Assembly (NCBI GenBank): GCA_029782025.1
Contig: JAKOVR010000077.1
Span: 1-64,000 of the forward strand
Source of the DNA: Actinomycetes bacterium
GTDB taxonomy: Bacteria > Actinomycetota > Acidimicrobiia > Acidimicrobiales > Acidimicrobilacustridaceae
Length of the DNA: 64,000 nucleotides
Direction: 5' to 3'
The position numbers were made by a program, and so were the translations under genes. This document shows, piece by piece, positions 34,523-42,720 of this stretch. Position 1 is the stretch's first letter, and the number at the start of each line of letters is the position of its first letter. A model generated the notes under the pieces. It was not told where the DNA came from. It searched no databases and saw nothing but the letters and a program-made list of their open reading frames with translations.

Positions 34523-35128
34523 GTGGCCACGCGAGTCGTGATCGCCGAAGACGAGGCGATCATCCGTCTCGACCTCAAGGAGACCCTCGAGGAGGAGGGC
34601 TACGAGGTCGTGGGGGAGACCGGCAGAGGCGACGAGGCGGTGGAGCTGGTGCGCTCGCTGGCGCCCGACGTGGCCATCCTCGACATCAAGATGCCCGGCC
34701 TGGACGGGCTGTCCGTGGCGCGGATCGTGTCCGGGGAGCGCCTGGCCGCCGTGTTGATCCTGACCGCCTTCTCGCAGCGGGACCTGGTCGAGCAGGCCCG
34801 CGACGCCGGCGCGCTCGCCTATCTGGTCAAACCCTTCCAGCGCACCGAGCTCGTGCCGGCGGTGGAGCTGGCGCTCGGCCGGTTCCGGGAGCTGCGGGCC
34901 CTGGCCGAGCAGGCCCGTTCCCTCGAAGAGCAGCTCGAGACCCGCAAGGTGGTGGACCGGGCCAAGGGAACCCTGATGGACGAGCTGGCGATGAAGGAAG
35001 CCGACGCGTTCAGCTTCATCCAGCGCACCGCTATGCGGGAACGGACCACGATGCGGCAGGTGGCGGAACGGGTGCTGGCCGGTTCGCTCCGCCCCGACCC
35101 GCCGGCCCGCCCTGCCGGCGGAGCGTGA
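34523..35128 (+). CDS. pdtaR: ANTAR-domain response regulator (PdtaR-like)
   Basis: 201 aa. A receiver domain (residues 1-120) has EDEAIIRLDLKETLEEEGY, the phospho-acceptor Asp in VAILDIKMPGLDG and the Lys in AYLVKPFQ. A helical linker leads to an ANTAR domain (about 130-190: RAKGTLMDELAMKEADAFSF, MRERTTMRQVAERV), which binds paired RNA hairpins and causes antitermination. Mycobacterial PdtaR has the same layout and lies close to polA. No cognate kinase is present here. The terminal GTGA overlaps a possible upstream start of polA. Confidence 0.9.
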   Translation: MATRVVIAEDEAIIRLDLKETLEEEGYEVVGETGRGDEAVELVRSLAPDVAILDIKMPGLDGLSVARIVSGERLAAVLILTAFSQRDLVEQARDAGALAYLVKPFQRTELVPAVELALGRFRELRALAEQARSLEEQLETRKVVDRAKGTLMDELAMKEADAFSFIQRTAMRERTTMRQVAERVLAGSLRPDPPARPAGGA

Positions 35129-35139
35129 GGAGCACCGCC

Positions 35140-37869
35140 ATGCCCCGCCTGATGCTGATCGACGGGAACTCGCTCACCTATCGCGCCTTCTTCGCGCTGC
35201 CCACCGATCTCGCCACCGCGGGCGGGCAGGTGACCAACGCCGTCTACGGGTTCACGTCGATGCTGGTGAACCTGGTGCGCGACCACGAGCCCGACCACGT
35301 CGTCGTCGCCTTCGACCGGCCCGAACCGACGTTCCGGCACGAGCGGCTCGACTCCTACAAGGCCAATCGTGCGGCCGCGCCTGACATCCTCCGCGAGCAG
35401 ATGGGCCTGGTGCGCCAGGTGGTGGACGTCCTCGGCCTCCCGGTGATCGAGGTCCCGGGGTTCGAGGCCGACGACATCATCGCCACCCTCGCCCGCCGCG
35501 CTGAAGCGGACAACTGGGACGTGCTCGTCGTCACCGGGGATCGCGACAGCTTCCAGCTCGTGCGGGATCCCCACGTCCGGGTGCTCTACAACAAGCGAGG
35601 GGTCTCCGACTACGCGCTCTACGACGAGGCCGGCATCGTCGAGCGCACCGGGGTGCGGGCCGACCAGTACGTGATCTACGCCGCCCTGCGCGGCGATCCG
35701 TCGGACAACCTCCCGGGGATCCCCGGGGTCGGGGAGAAGACGGCGGCCAAGCTCGTCGCCACCTACGGCGACCTCGACGGCATCTTCTCCCACCTCGACG
35801 ACCAGACCCCGAAGTTGCGGGAGAACCTCGCGGCCCACGAGGGCCAGGCGCGGATGAACGCCGAGCTCATGGTCCTGCGGGAGGACGCGCCCATCGACAC
35901 GTCGCTCGACTCGCTCCACCGCGGGGCCATCGACGAGGCCGAGCTGAAGCGCTTGTTCGACTTCCTGGAGTTCACCTCGCTCCTGCCCCGGGTGGCCGAC
36001 GCCTTCGGGTTCGCCGGCGCCACCGCGGCCGCCACGCCGGCCGTCGCCGTCCCGGTCATCGCGCTGGCCGACGACGCCGCCACCGCGCTGGCCGGGCTCG
36101 CCCGGGTCGCGGACGGGGTCCGGGCCCTGGCCGTGGCCCCCGCGTGGTCCGGGCCGGAGGGACGCTCCGATCTCCTCGCACTCGCCCTTGCGCCCATGGC
36201 CGCCGGACCGGTGGGGGGGGAGTCCGGGGCCGAAGCGCCGGTGGACGGCCCCGAGGCCGCGGTCACCGTCCTCACGGCATCGGCCCTCGCGGACCCCGGG
36301 GTCCGATCTGCCCTCGCCGCCATCTTCGACGAATCGGGCCCGCCGTTGTGGGCCCACGACGCCAAGCCGCTCATGCGCGCCCTGCTCCCGCTCGGGGTCG
36401 ACATCCGTACCCTCCGGCTCGACACCGCGGTCGCCGCCTACCTGATCGAGCCGTCCGACAGCCGGTACCTCCTCCGTGACCTCGCCGCCCGCTACGGCGG
36501 CGTGCAGCTCCCGGACGGGGCCGAAGCGCCCGAGGGGCAGCTCGACTTCGGGACGGGCGGGCCGTCGGCGACGGAGCGGGCCGCCATCGACGCTGTCGGG
36601 GTCCTGGCCGCCGGCCCGGCTCTGCTCGAGGCGCTCTCGGCCCGGGGTCTGGCCGACCTCAACCGCTCCATCGAGGTGCCGCTGGTGCGCGTGCTGGCCC
36701 GGATGGAGGTCCTGGGGATCGGCGTCGACCGTTCGGGGCTGCGGGCCCTGAGCGACTCGCTCCTCCACGACTGCGAAGCGCTGAAGCGCCAGATCTGGGA
36801 GGACGCGGGGGGCGAGTTCAACGTCAACTCCACCCCCCAGCTGCGGGAGGTGCTCTTCGATCGGCTCGGCCTCGCCCCCCAGAAGAAGACGAAGACCGGC
36901 TACTCGACCGACGCCAGCTCGCTGGAGAAGCTCGTCGGTACCCACCCGATCGTGGAGCACCTGCTCCGGTACCGGGAGGTGGAGAAGCTCCGCTCCACCT
37001 ACGGCGAGGGGTTGCTCCACGAGGTGGCGGCCGACGGCCGGATCCACGCCACCTTCAACCAGACGGTGGCCCGCACCGGCCGGTTGAGCTCCGACGCGCC
37101 CAACCTCCACAACATCCCCGTCCGGAGCGAGCTCGGGCGGCGGTTCCGTTCGGTGTTCGTCCCGGCCGAGGGCCACCGCTTCCTCGTGGCCGACTACAAC
37201 CAGATCGAGCTCCGGTGCATCGCCCACCTGAGCGAGGACCCGGGCCTGGTGCGGGCCTTCGAGTCGGGTGACGACATCCACCGGGCGGTGGCGTCGAGGG
37301 TCTTCGGCGTCCCGGCCGGAGAGGTCACCTTCGAGCAGCGCAACCGGGCCAAGATGGTGTCGTACGGGTTGGCCTACGGGATGGAGGCCTACGGCCTCGG
37401 CCAGCGCCTCTCCATCGACACCGGCGAGGCCCAGGGCATCCTCGACGCCTACTTCGGGGCCTTCCCCGGGGTGGCGACCTACATGGATCGGGTCGTGGCC
37501 GAGGCCCGCGACCGGGGATACACGGAAACCCTGTTCGGTCGGCGTCGACAGATCCCCGAGCTCAGCTCGTCGAACTTCCGCATCCGCCAGGCGGGGGAGC
37601 GACAGGCCAAGAACGCCGGGATCCAGGGCCTCGCCGCCGACATCTTCAAGGTCGCGCTCGTGCGCCTGGATGCGGTGCTCGAGGAACAGCACCGTGCCAG
37701 CCGGGTCGTCCTGCAGGTGCACGACGAGGTGCTGCTCGAGGTGCCGCCCGAGGAGGAGGCCGAGGTGGAGGCACTGACGGTGGCCACCATGCGGGAGGCG
37801 TTCCCGCTCCGTGTCCCCCTCGAGGTGAACGTGGCGACGGGCGCCACCTGGGCCGAGGCCAAGGCCTAG
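35140..37869 (+). CDS. polA: DNA polymerase I
   Basis: 909 aa from ATG 35140, which has a GAGGAG ribosome site 7 nt upstream. A GTG at 35125 overlapping the previous stop would add five residues. The 5' nuclease domain (1-300) shows LIDGNSLTYRAFFALP, GFEADDIIATLA and GDPSDNLPGIPGVGEKTA. The middle exonuclease-like domain lacks the catalytic DTE motif, so proofreading is probably absent. The polymerase domain has DYNQIELRCIAHLSEDP, the O-helix RNRAKMVSYGLAYGME and VQVHDEVLLE. It fills gaps after excision repair and Okazaki processing. Confidence 0.96.
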   Translation: MPRLMLIDGNSLTYRAFFALPTDLATAGGQVTNAVYGFTSMLVNLVRDHEPDHVVVAFDRPEPTFRHERLDSYKANRAAAPDILREQMGLVRQVVDVLGLPVIEVPGFEADDIIATLARRAEADNWDVLVVTGDRDSFQLVRDPHVRVLYNKRGVSDYALYDEAGIVERTGVRADQYVIYAALRGDPSDNLPGIPGVGEKTAAKLVATYGDLDGIFSHLDDQTPKLRENLAAHEGQARMNAELMVLREDAPIDTSLDSLHRGAIDEAELKRLFDFLEFTSLLPRVADAFGFAGATAAATPAVAVPVIALADDAATALAGLARVADGVRALAVAPAWSGPEGRSDLLALALAPMAAGPVGGESGAEAPVDGPEAAVTVLTASALADPGVRSALAAIFDESGPPLWAHDAKPLMRALLPLGVDIRTLRLDTAVAAYLIEPSDSRYLLRDLAARYGGVQLPDGAEAPEGQLDFGTGGPSATERAAIDAVGVLAAGPALLEALSARGLADLNRSIEVPLVRVLARMEVLGIGVDRSGLRALSDSLLHDCEALKRQIWEDAGGEFNVNSTPQLREVLFDRLGLAPQKKTKTGYSTDASSLEKLVGTHPIVEHLLRYREVEKLRSTYGEGLLHEVAADGRIHATFNQTVARTGRLSSDAPNLHNIPVRSELGRRFRSVFVPAEGHRFLVADYNQIELRCIAHLSEDPGLVRAFESGDDIHRAVASRVFGVPAGEVTFEQRNRAKMVSYGLAYGMEAYGLGQRLSIDTGEAQGILDAYFGAFPGVATYMDRVVAEARDRGYTETLFGRRRQIPELSSSNFRIRQAGERQAKNAGIQGLAADIFKVALVRLDAVLEEQHRASRVVLQVHDEVLLEVPPEEEAEVEALTVATMREAFPLRVPLEVNVATGATWAEAKA

Positions 37870-37894
37870 CCCGGCCGGGGCGCGGCGTCCGCGC

Positions 37895-37900
37895 TACCCT
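37895..37900 (+). promoter_or_regulatory. Promoter of the small membrane protein gene
   Basis: TACCCT followed by a leader of about 25 nt and a GGAGGAG ribosome site before GTG 37932. Confidence 0.35.
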
Positions 37901-37931
37901 TTCCCCACTCGCACGATGCGGAGGAGATGGC

Positions 37932-38126
37932 GTGGCCCACTACCGCCGGAACAACATGTGGTTCGGCTTCTTCTTCGTGTTGACGGCGGTCTGCGGCTGG
38001 ATGATCGTCACCTACGCCTCGGCCGGGACCGACTTCGCGTGCAGCGGGAAGGGCTCGGGCACGATCAAGTTCGTCACGTCACCCATCCCCAAGTTCGCCT
38101 GCGTGGGCCCGACGTACCAGGGGTGA
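37932..38126 (+). CDS. Small single-pass membrane protein, 64 aa
   Basis: A short basic N-terminus (AHYRRNN) is followed by one hydrophobic helix (WFGFFFVLTAVCGWMIVTYA, residues 10-29). The outer part contains two cysteines about 20 residues apart that could pair. It has a good GGAGGAG ribosome site, and its stop overlaps the methyltransferase GTG by 4 bp. Not recognised; a membrane-anchored small protein conserved in operon with a methyltransferase would be testable. Confidence 0.7.
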   Translation: MAHYRRNNMWFGFFFVLTAVCGWMIVTYASAGTDFACSGKGSGTIKFVTSPIPKFACVGPTYQG

Positions 38127-38860
38127 GCGGCCACTGGTTCGAGCCTGTGGCCGACCATCTCGGCGAGGCCTACCTCCGGTACTCCTTCACACGGGGCACC
38201 GAGCAGGAGGTCGACGCCCTCGTGCGTTTGCTCGACCTCGCGCCCGGTGCCCGGGTGCTCGACGTCGGCTGCGGGCCGGGACGCCACGCACTGGCGCTGG
38301 GGGAACGGGGGTACGAGGTCGTGGGCGTGGACATCTCGCAGCGGTTCGTGGATCTCGGGAACGCACGGGCGCCCGGCAACGTCCGGTTCGAGCGGGCCGA
38401 CGCCCGGGCCTTGGGCTTCGACGCCGAGTTCGACGCCGTCATCTCGATCTGTCAGGGCGCCTTCGGGTTGAGCGGGGGCCCGGCTTCCCCCGGTGAGGTC
38501 CGATCGGTCGACCCCGACGCCGCGGTCCTGGCCGGGATGGCGCGGGCGCTCCGGCCGGGCGGGCGGATGTGGCTGACGGCGTTCAACGCCTACTTCCAGG
38601 TTCGCTACCTCGAGGAGACCGACGACTTCGACGCCGATGCCGGCGTCAACCGGGAGACGACCACGGTCCGCAGCGAAGCGGGCGAGGACATGGCCTGTGA
38701 GCTGTGGACGACCTGCTTCACCCCGAGGGAGCTCCGCCTGCTGGTCGCCGCGGTCGGCCTCCAGCTCGACCACGTCTGGTCGGTCCGTCCCGGCGCCTAC
38801 GGGCCGGGCCCACCCACGGTGGACCTCCCGGAGCTCGCCGTCGTTGCGACGCGGCCCTGA
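38123..38860 (+). CDS. Class I SAM-dependent methyltransferase
   Basis: 245 aa. SAM-binding motif I is VLDVGCGPGRHALALGERGY (residues about 47-66), followed by VVGVDIS and the motif IV-like DAVISICQGAFGL. The pattern resembles Ubie/COQ5-like small-molecule enzymes, but no substrate is evident. It overlaps the preceding small membrane protein and precedes rpsA. Gene order methyltransferase-rpsA after polA is not one I recognise as functionally linked. Confidence 0.85.
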   Translation: MSGHWFEPVADHLGEAYLRYSFTRGTEQEVDALVRLLDLAPGARVLDVGCGPGRHALALGERGYEVVGVDISQRFVDLGNARAPGNVRFERADARALGFDAEFDAVISICQGAFGLSGGPASPGEVRSVDPDAAVLAGMARALRPGGRMWLTAFNAYFQVRYLEETDDFDADAGVNRETTTVRSEAGEDMACELWTTCFTPRELRLLVAAVGLQLDHVWSVRPGAYGPGPPTVDLPELAVVATRP

Positions 38861-38892
38861 CCGCAGCGTTTCCGTCGACGAGCCGCTGCTGC

Positions 38893-38898
38893 TACCGT
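38893..38898 (+). promoter_or_regulatory. Promoter of rpsA
   Basis: TACCGT with a predicted start near 38905, giving a leader of about 90 nt. The leader can fold GGCG-TTT-CGCG against CGCG-CGCC around 38908-38935, a possible site for S1 autoregulation. Confidence 0.4.
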
Positions 38899-38995
38899 TT
38901 GCCCGGCGTTTCGCGCCTCGCTGCGCGCGCCGGGTCGCTTGCGGCCGTCCCTGTCCCCCGACCGGATCCCCGGATCCACCGAGAAAGCCCCCACC

Positions 38996-40318
38996 TTGTC
39001 CGATCAGTCCGTCCTCACCCCTCCCACCCCCGACCCCGACGACGTGTACGTCCCTCGGCAGATCATCGAGAACGATCTCGCCGGCGTCTCGCTCGACGAG
39101 GCCTACTCCTCGACGATGGTGGAGGTCGACGACGGGCAGCTCGTGACCGGCACCGTGGTGAAGGTCGATCGTGACGAGGTCCTGCTGGACATCGGCTACA
39201 AGTCCGAGGGGATCATCCCGGCCAAGGAGCTGTCGATCCGCAACGACGTCGACCCGTCGGAGATCGTGGCGCTCGGCGACAAGGTCGAGGCCCTGGTGCT
39301 CCAGAAGGAGGACAAGGACGGGCGTCTCGTCCTGTCGAAGAAGCGGGCGCAGTACGAGCGGGCGTGGGGCAGCATCGAGAAGAAGAAGGAAGAAGACGGC
39401 GTGGTCTCCGGGCCGGTCATCGAGGTCGTCAAGGGTGGCCTGATCCTCGACATCGGCCTGCGGGGTTTCCTGCCCGCCTCCCTGGTGGAGCTCCGCCGGG
39501 TGCGCGACCTGCAGCCGTACGTCGGCCGCACGCTCGAGGCCAAGATCATCGAGCTCGACAAGAACCGCAACAACGTCGTGCTCTCCCGCCGGGCATGGCT
39601 CGAGGAGACCCAGAAAGAGCAGCGAGAAGACTTCCTCGCCAACCTCAAGCCCGGCGAGGTGCGGCGGGGTGTGGTGTCCTCGGTGGTGAACTTCGGCGCC
39701 TTCGTCGATCTGGGGGGCATGGACGGTCTCGTGCACGTGTCCGAGCTCTCGTGGAAGCACGTCGATCACCCCGGCTCCGTGGTGCAGGTCGGTGACGAGA
39801 TCGAGGTCCAGGTGCTCGAGGTCGACCTCGACCGGGAGCGGATCAGCCTCTCGCTCAAGGCCACGATGCAGGATCCGTGGCAGGAGTTCGCGAGCGGCCA
39901 CCGGGTCGGCGAGCTGGTCTACGGCCGTGTGACCAAGCTGGTCCAGTTCGGCGCGTTCGTGCAGGTGGGCGACGGGATCGAGGGGCTCGTCCACATCTCG
40001 GAGATGTCCGCCCATCACGTCGACCTTCCGGAACAGGTCGTCACGCCGGGCGAAGAGCTCTGGGTCAAGATCATCGACCTCGACCTCCAGCGCCGGCGCA
40101 TCAGCCTGTCGATCAAGCAGGCCGCCGAGGGCGGCGACGTCGCCGCCGAGTACCGCGACCACTTCGGTGACCACGCGTACGACGAAGAGGGCAACTACAT
40201 CGGCACCCCGATCTCCGACGAGGAGTGGGAGCAGGCCTACGAGGCCTACAACGAGTCGGGCCCCGACATCCCCCTCGCCGGTGACCTGCCCGAACCGCCG
40301 CCGCCGGCCGAGGACTGA
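38996..40318 (+). CDS. rpsA: 30S ribosomal protein S1
   Basis: 440 aa from a TTG at 38996 with GAGAAAG about 8 nt upstream; this start gives SDQSVLTPPTP, the expected length. A TTG at 38939 would add 19 residues lacking family character. Four S1 (OB-fold) domains lie at about 45-110, 130-195, 215-285 and 300-370 (repeats of GxV.. FGAFVDLGG, GLVHVSELS, ISLS.K). Actinobacterial S1 has four domains against six in E. coli. The tail is acidic and Pro-rich. It binds mRNA at the ribosome. Confidence 0.93.
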   Translation: MSDQSVLTPPTPDPDDVYVPRQIIENDLAGVSLDEAYSSTMVEVDDGQLVTGTVVKVDRDEVLLDIGYKSEGIIPAKELSIRNDVDPSEIVALGDKVEALVLQKEDKDGRLVLSKKRAQYERAWGSIEKKKEEDGVVSGPVIEVVKGGLILDIGLRGFLPASLVELRRVRDLQPYVGRTLEAKIIELDKNRNNVVLSRRAWLEETQKEQREDFLANLKPGEVRRGVVSSVVNFGAFVDLGGMDGLVHVSELSWKHVDHPGSVVQVGDEIEVQVLEVDLDRERISLSLKATMQDPWQEFASGHRVGELVYGRVTKLVQFGAFVQVGDGIEGLVHISEMSAHHVDLPEQVVTPGEELWVKIIDLDLQRRRISLSIKQAAEGGDVAAEYRDHFGDHAYDEEGNYIGTPISDEEWEQAYEAYNESGPDIPLAGDLPEPPPPAED

Positions 40319-40536
40319 TCCGCCAGGGAAGGGCAGCGGGGTCGTCCGCGGACGGCGTCACGAACGGCTAAGGTCCGCCCCGCAGGGAATCGGCAGAACC
40401 CCTAATCCCGAGGCGGGGTTCGGCCGAACAATCACCACGCGGTGAAGGCGTCGTCGCGAACGTCGCTCTGATCTGCAAGTATGTACAACGCATCTGTTGG
40501 GGGGCGTTCGCCCGCACAGCGAGGAATGAGGTCGGA
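40319..40536 (+). promoter_or_regulatory. Intergenic region upstream of the Tad locus
   Basis: This 218-bp stretch contains a perfect 12-bp palindrome GTTCGGCCGAAC (40418-40429), a second inverted repeat TCACC/GGTGA (40432-40445), and a small GGGC-GTTC-GCCC hairpin (40504-40515) close to the cpaB ribosome site. These are candidate operators and leader structures. I see no riboswitch I can name and no clear terminator for rpsA. Confidence 0.4.
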
Positions 40537-41430
40537 GTGAGTTCACGGAGAACCATGATTCTTCTGGTGGCGATCGCGGTTGGTGTCATCGCCGCCCTCC
40601 TGTTGTTCAACTACGTGAAGGGGATCGAGAACCGGGCGTACGACAACGCCAAGCGGGTCGACGTCTTCATCGCGTCGGGTCAGATCAAGCGTGGTGCGCC
40701 GGGTCAGCAATCGGTCGACGCCGGCGACATCAAGCAGACGCAGATCCCGCAGCAGTTCCGTCCCGACACGGCGATCAACACGACGGACGAGATCGGGCCG
40801 AAGGTCGCGTTGTTCGACATCGCGCCGGGCACCGTGATCGTCCAGGGCATGTTCGTCGATCCCAAGACGAGCCAGATCAGCTTCCGCCAGCGCCTCAAGA
40901 ACCAGAAGTTCGTGGCGGTGTCCGTCGCCAACTCCACCGGGCCTGAAGGTGTCGCCGGCCTCCTCGTCCCCACCGACGAGATCAACCTGATGGTCTTCGA
41001 AGACCTGCAGCAGGCCACGAGCACCTCCGGCGGCGCCGGCGGCCAGGGTGGCCAGGGCGGCCAGGCCGGGGGCGGGAACCAGGCCCCCGGGTCGAGCAAG
41101 GCGCTCATCATGAAGACCAAGGCCCACCTCCTGTACCAGAAGGTGCCGATCCTCGCCGTGGGCCAGACGCCGCAGCTGGCGCCGGGTGAGCAGACCGACC
41201 CGAAGCAGCAGCAGGCGGCCCAGAACTCCAGCACCCTCACCTTCGAGGTGCCGGTCGAAGCCTCGATGTGGATCGCATCGGCCCAGCGCGGCGCCGGCGG
41301 CTTCTACTTCACGCTGGCGGGCACCGAGTACGTGCCGTCCGTGGTCACGCTGCCCGACACCTTCGAAGCGCTTCCCGGTGAGCTCCCCGACCAGCTCACC
41401 CCGTACGGTCCGCAGGGGCAGCAGAAGTGA
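40537..41430 (+). CDS. cpaB: Flp pilus assembly protein CpaB/RcpC
   Basis: 297 aa. An N-terminal membrane anchor (residues 6-25) precedes an SAF domain (about 40-115: VFIASGQIKRGAPGQQSVDA, IAPGTVIVQGMF) and a CpaB-type C-terminal region. A Gly/Gln-rich low-complexity stretch (about 165-185) interrupts it. CpaB acts in the periplasm or wall zone of Tad machines. GTG start with GAGG upstream. It begins the pilus operon and overlaps the next gene by 4 bp. Confidence 0.88.
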   Translation: MSSRRTMILLVAIAVGVIAALLLFNYVKGIENRAYDNAKRVDVFIASGQIKRGAPGQQSVDAGDIKQTQIPQQFRPDTAINTTDEIGPKVALFDIAPGTVIVQGMFVDPKTSQISFRQRLKNQKFVAVSVANSTGPEGVAGLLVPTDEINLMVFEDLQQATSTSGGAGGQGGQGGQAGGGNQAPGSSKALIMKTKAHLLYQKVPILAVGQTPQLAPGEQTDPKQQQAAQNSSTLTFEVPVEASMWIASAQRGAGGFYFTLAGTEYVPSVVTLPDTFEALPGELPDQLTPYGPQGQQK

Positions 41431-42668
41431 CGAGCCCCTTCTCTGGCCAGCCCGGCGAAGCCATGCCGCGCCCCGGCATGGGTGGAGGGACCGGAGGGGG
41501 TCGAGCGTCGGTCGCCGTGGCCGTGGTCGACGCCGACCAGACGTCCCGCAGCAAGCTGGCGATGCAGCTCGGGCAGGGGGCCACGCCCTTCGCCTCGCTC
41601 AACGATCTCGTGCCCCGGCTCACCGGCCAGCCGGTCGTGATCGTGCTCGGCCCCTCCTACGCCAGCCCCAACGAGCTGTCGGCGGTCGAGCAGCTGCTCA
41701 CGGCCCGCCGTGACGTGGGGGCGATCGTGGTCGCCGAGCAACTGAGCACCGAGCTGTTCCAGGCCGCTCTGCGCGCCGGCATCAAGGACGTCCTGTCGAT
41801 CCCGGTCGATTCCCAGCAGCTGGCCGAGGCGGTCTCGCGCACGGCCAACACGTTGATCGCCTCCGTCGCTGCCGCTCCGGCCGCGCCGGCCGGCGCCGAG
41901 CTCGTCGCCGACGGGGAACTGGCCCGGGTCATCACCGTGTTCTCCACGAAGGGCGGCGCCGGCAAGTCGGTGGTGGCCACGAACCTCGCCGTCGTGCTGG
42001 CGCAACGTTCGTCCAAGCCCGTGGTGCTGATCGACGCCGACCTGCAGTTCGGCGACGTCGCCGTGATGCTCAAGCTCTCGCCCCAGCACACCATCGTCGA
42101 CGCCGTGAGTGCGCTGGACCGCCTCGACCCGCAGTTCCTCAAGGACCTCCTGATCGAGCACAAGCCCTCCGGGGTGTTGGTGCTGGCGGCGCCGCTCGAG
42201 CCGGCCTTCGCCGACCAGATCGGCGCGGCGGAGATGATGACGATCGTGGAGGCGCTGCGCGCGTTCTGCGAGTTCGTCGTCGTCGACACGCCGGCCTACT
42301 TCAACGACGTGGTCCTCGGGCTGATCGAGATGAGCGACGACGTGTTGCTGGTGGCCGGGATGGACATCCCCAACATCAAGAACGTGAAGATCGGTCTGCA
42401 GACCCTCCGCCTGCTGAACACCCCGATCGAGAAGCTGCACCTGGTGCTCAACCGGGCGAACTCCAAGGTCAAGCTCGACGTGGGCGAGGTCGAGCGCACG
42501 CTGGGGATCCAGGCCGAGAGCCTGGTGCCGAGCGACGTGGTCGTCCCCCAGGCCGTGAACAAGGGTGAGGCCGTCGTCCTCAACGCGCCGAAGTCCGCAG
42601 TCGCCAAGTCGATGGAAGATCTCGCCGGACTCTTCGCTCCGGTCGGCGGGCCAAAGCGCCGGAGATAG
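41427..42668 (+). CDS. tadZ: Pilus-localising ATPase TadZ/CpaE
   Basis: 413 aa. Residues about 25-140 are an atypical receiver domain (VAVVDADQTSRSKLAMQLG) without a clear phosphorylation site. A Ala/Pro-rich linker leads to a MinD/ParA-like ATPase with deviant Walker A FSTKGGAGKSVVATNLAV and VLIDADLQFGDVAVML. TadZ marks the cell position of the Tad machine. It starts at a GTG overlapping cpaB; cpaF follows after 52 bp with its own ribosome site. Confidence 0.9.
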   Translation: MTSPFSGQPGEAMPRPGMGGGTGGGRASVAVAVVDADQTSRSKLAMQLGQGATPFASLNDLVPRLTGQPVVIVLGPSYASPNELSAVEQLLTARRDVGAIVVAEQLSTELFQAALRAGIKDVLSIPVDSQQLAEAVSRTANTLIASVAAAPAAPAGAELVADGELARVITVFSTKGGAGKSVVATNLAVVLAQRSSKPVVLIDADLQFGDVAVMLKLSPQHTIVDAVSALDRLDPQFLKDLLIEHKPSGVLVLAAPLEPAFADQIGAAEMMTIVEALRAFCEFVVVDTPAYFNDVVLGLIEMSDDVLLVAGMDIPNIKNVKIGLQTLRLLNTPIEKLHLVLNRANSKVKLDVGEVERTLGIQAESLVPSDVVVPQAVNKGEAVVLNAPKSAVAKSMEDLAGLFAPVGGPKRRR

Positions 42669-42678
42669 CAGAACAGCC

Positions 42679-42684
42679 TAGAGT
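42679..42684 (+). promoter_or_regulatory. Possible internal promoter before tadA
   Basis: TAGAGT in the 52-bp tadZ-tadA gap, about 36 nt before the GTG at 42721; GAGGAG lies 5 nt before that start. Confidence 0.3.
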
Positions 42685-42720
42685 GGGTCGAACCATCGGC
42701 CCCACAACCGAGGAGTAGCC

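Noticed and set aside
34819-37722. 967-aa minus-strand open frame opposite polA
   Set aside because: Very long antisense frames are expected in GC-rich codon-biased genes. The translation is a Gly/Arg/Val/Glu-rich mirror of polA codons and has no domain.
40319-40536. Cyclic-di-GMP or other named riboswitch before the Tad operon
   Set aside because: No conserved riboswitch core was found; only simple palindromes are present.
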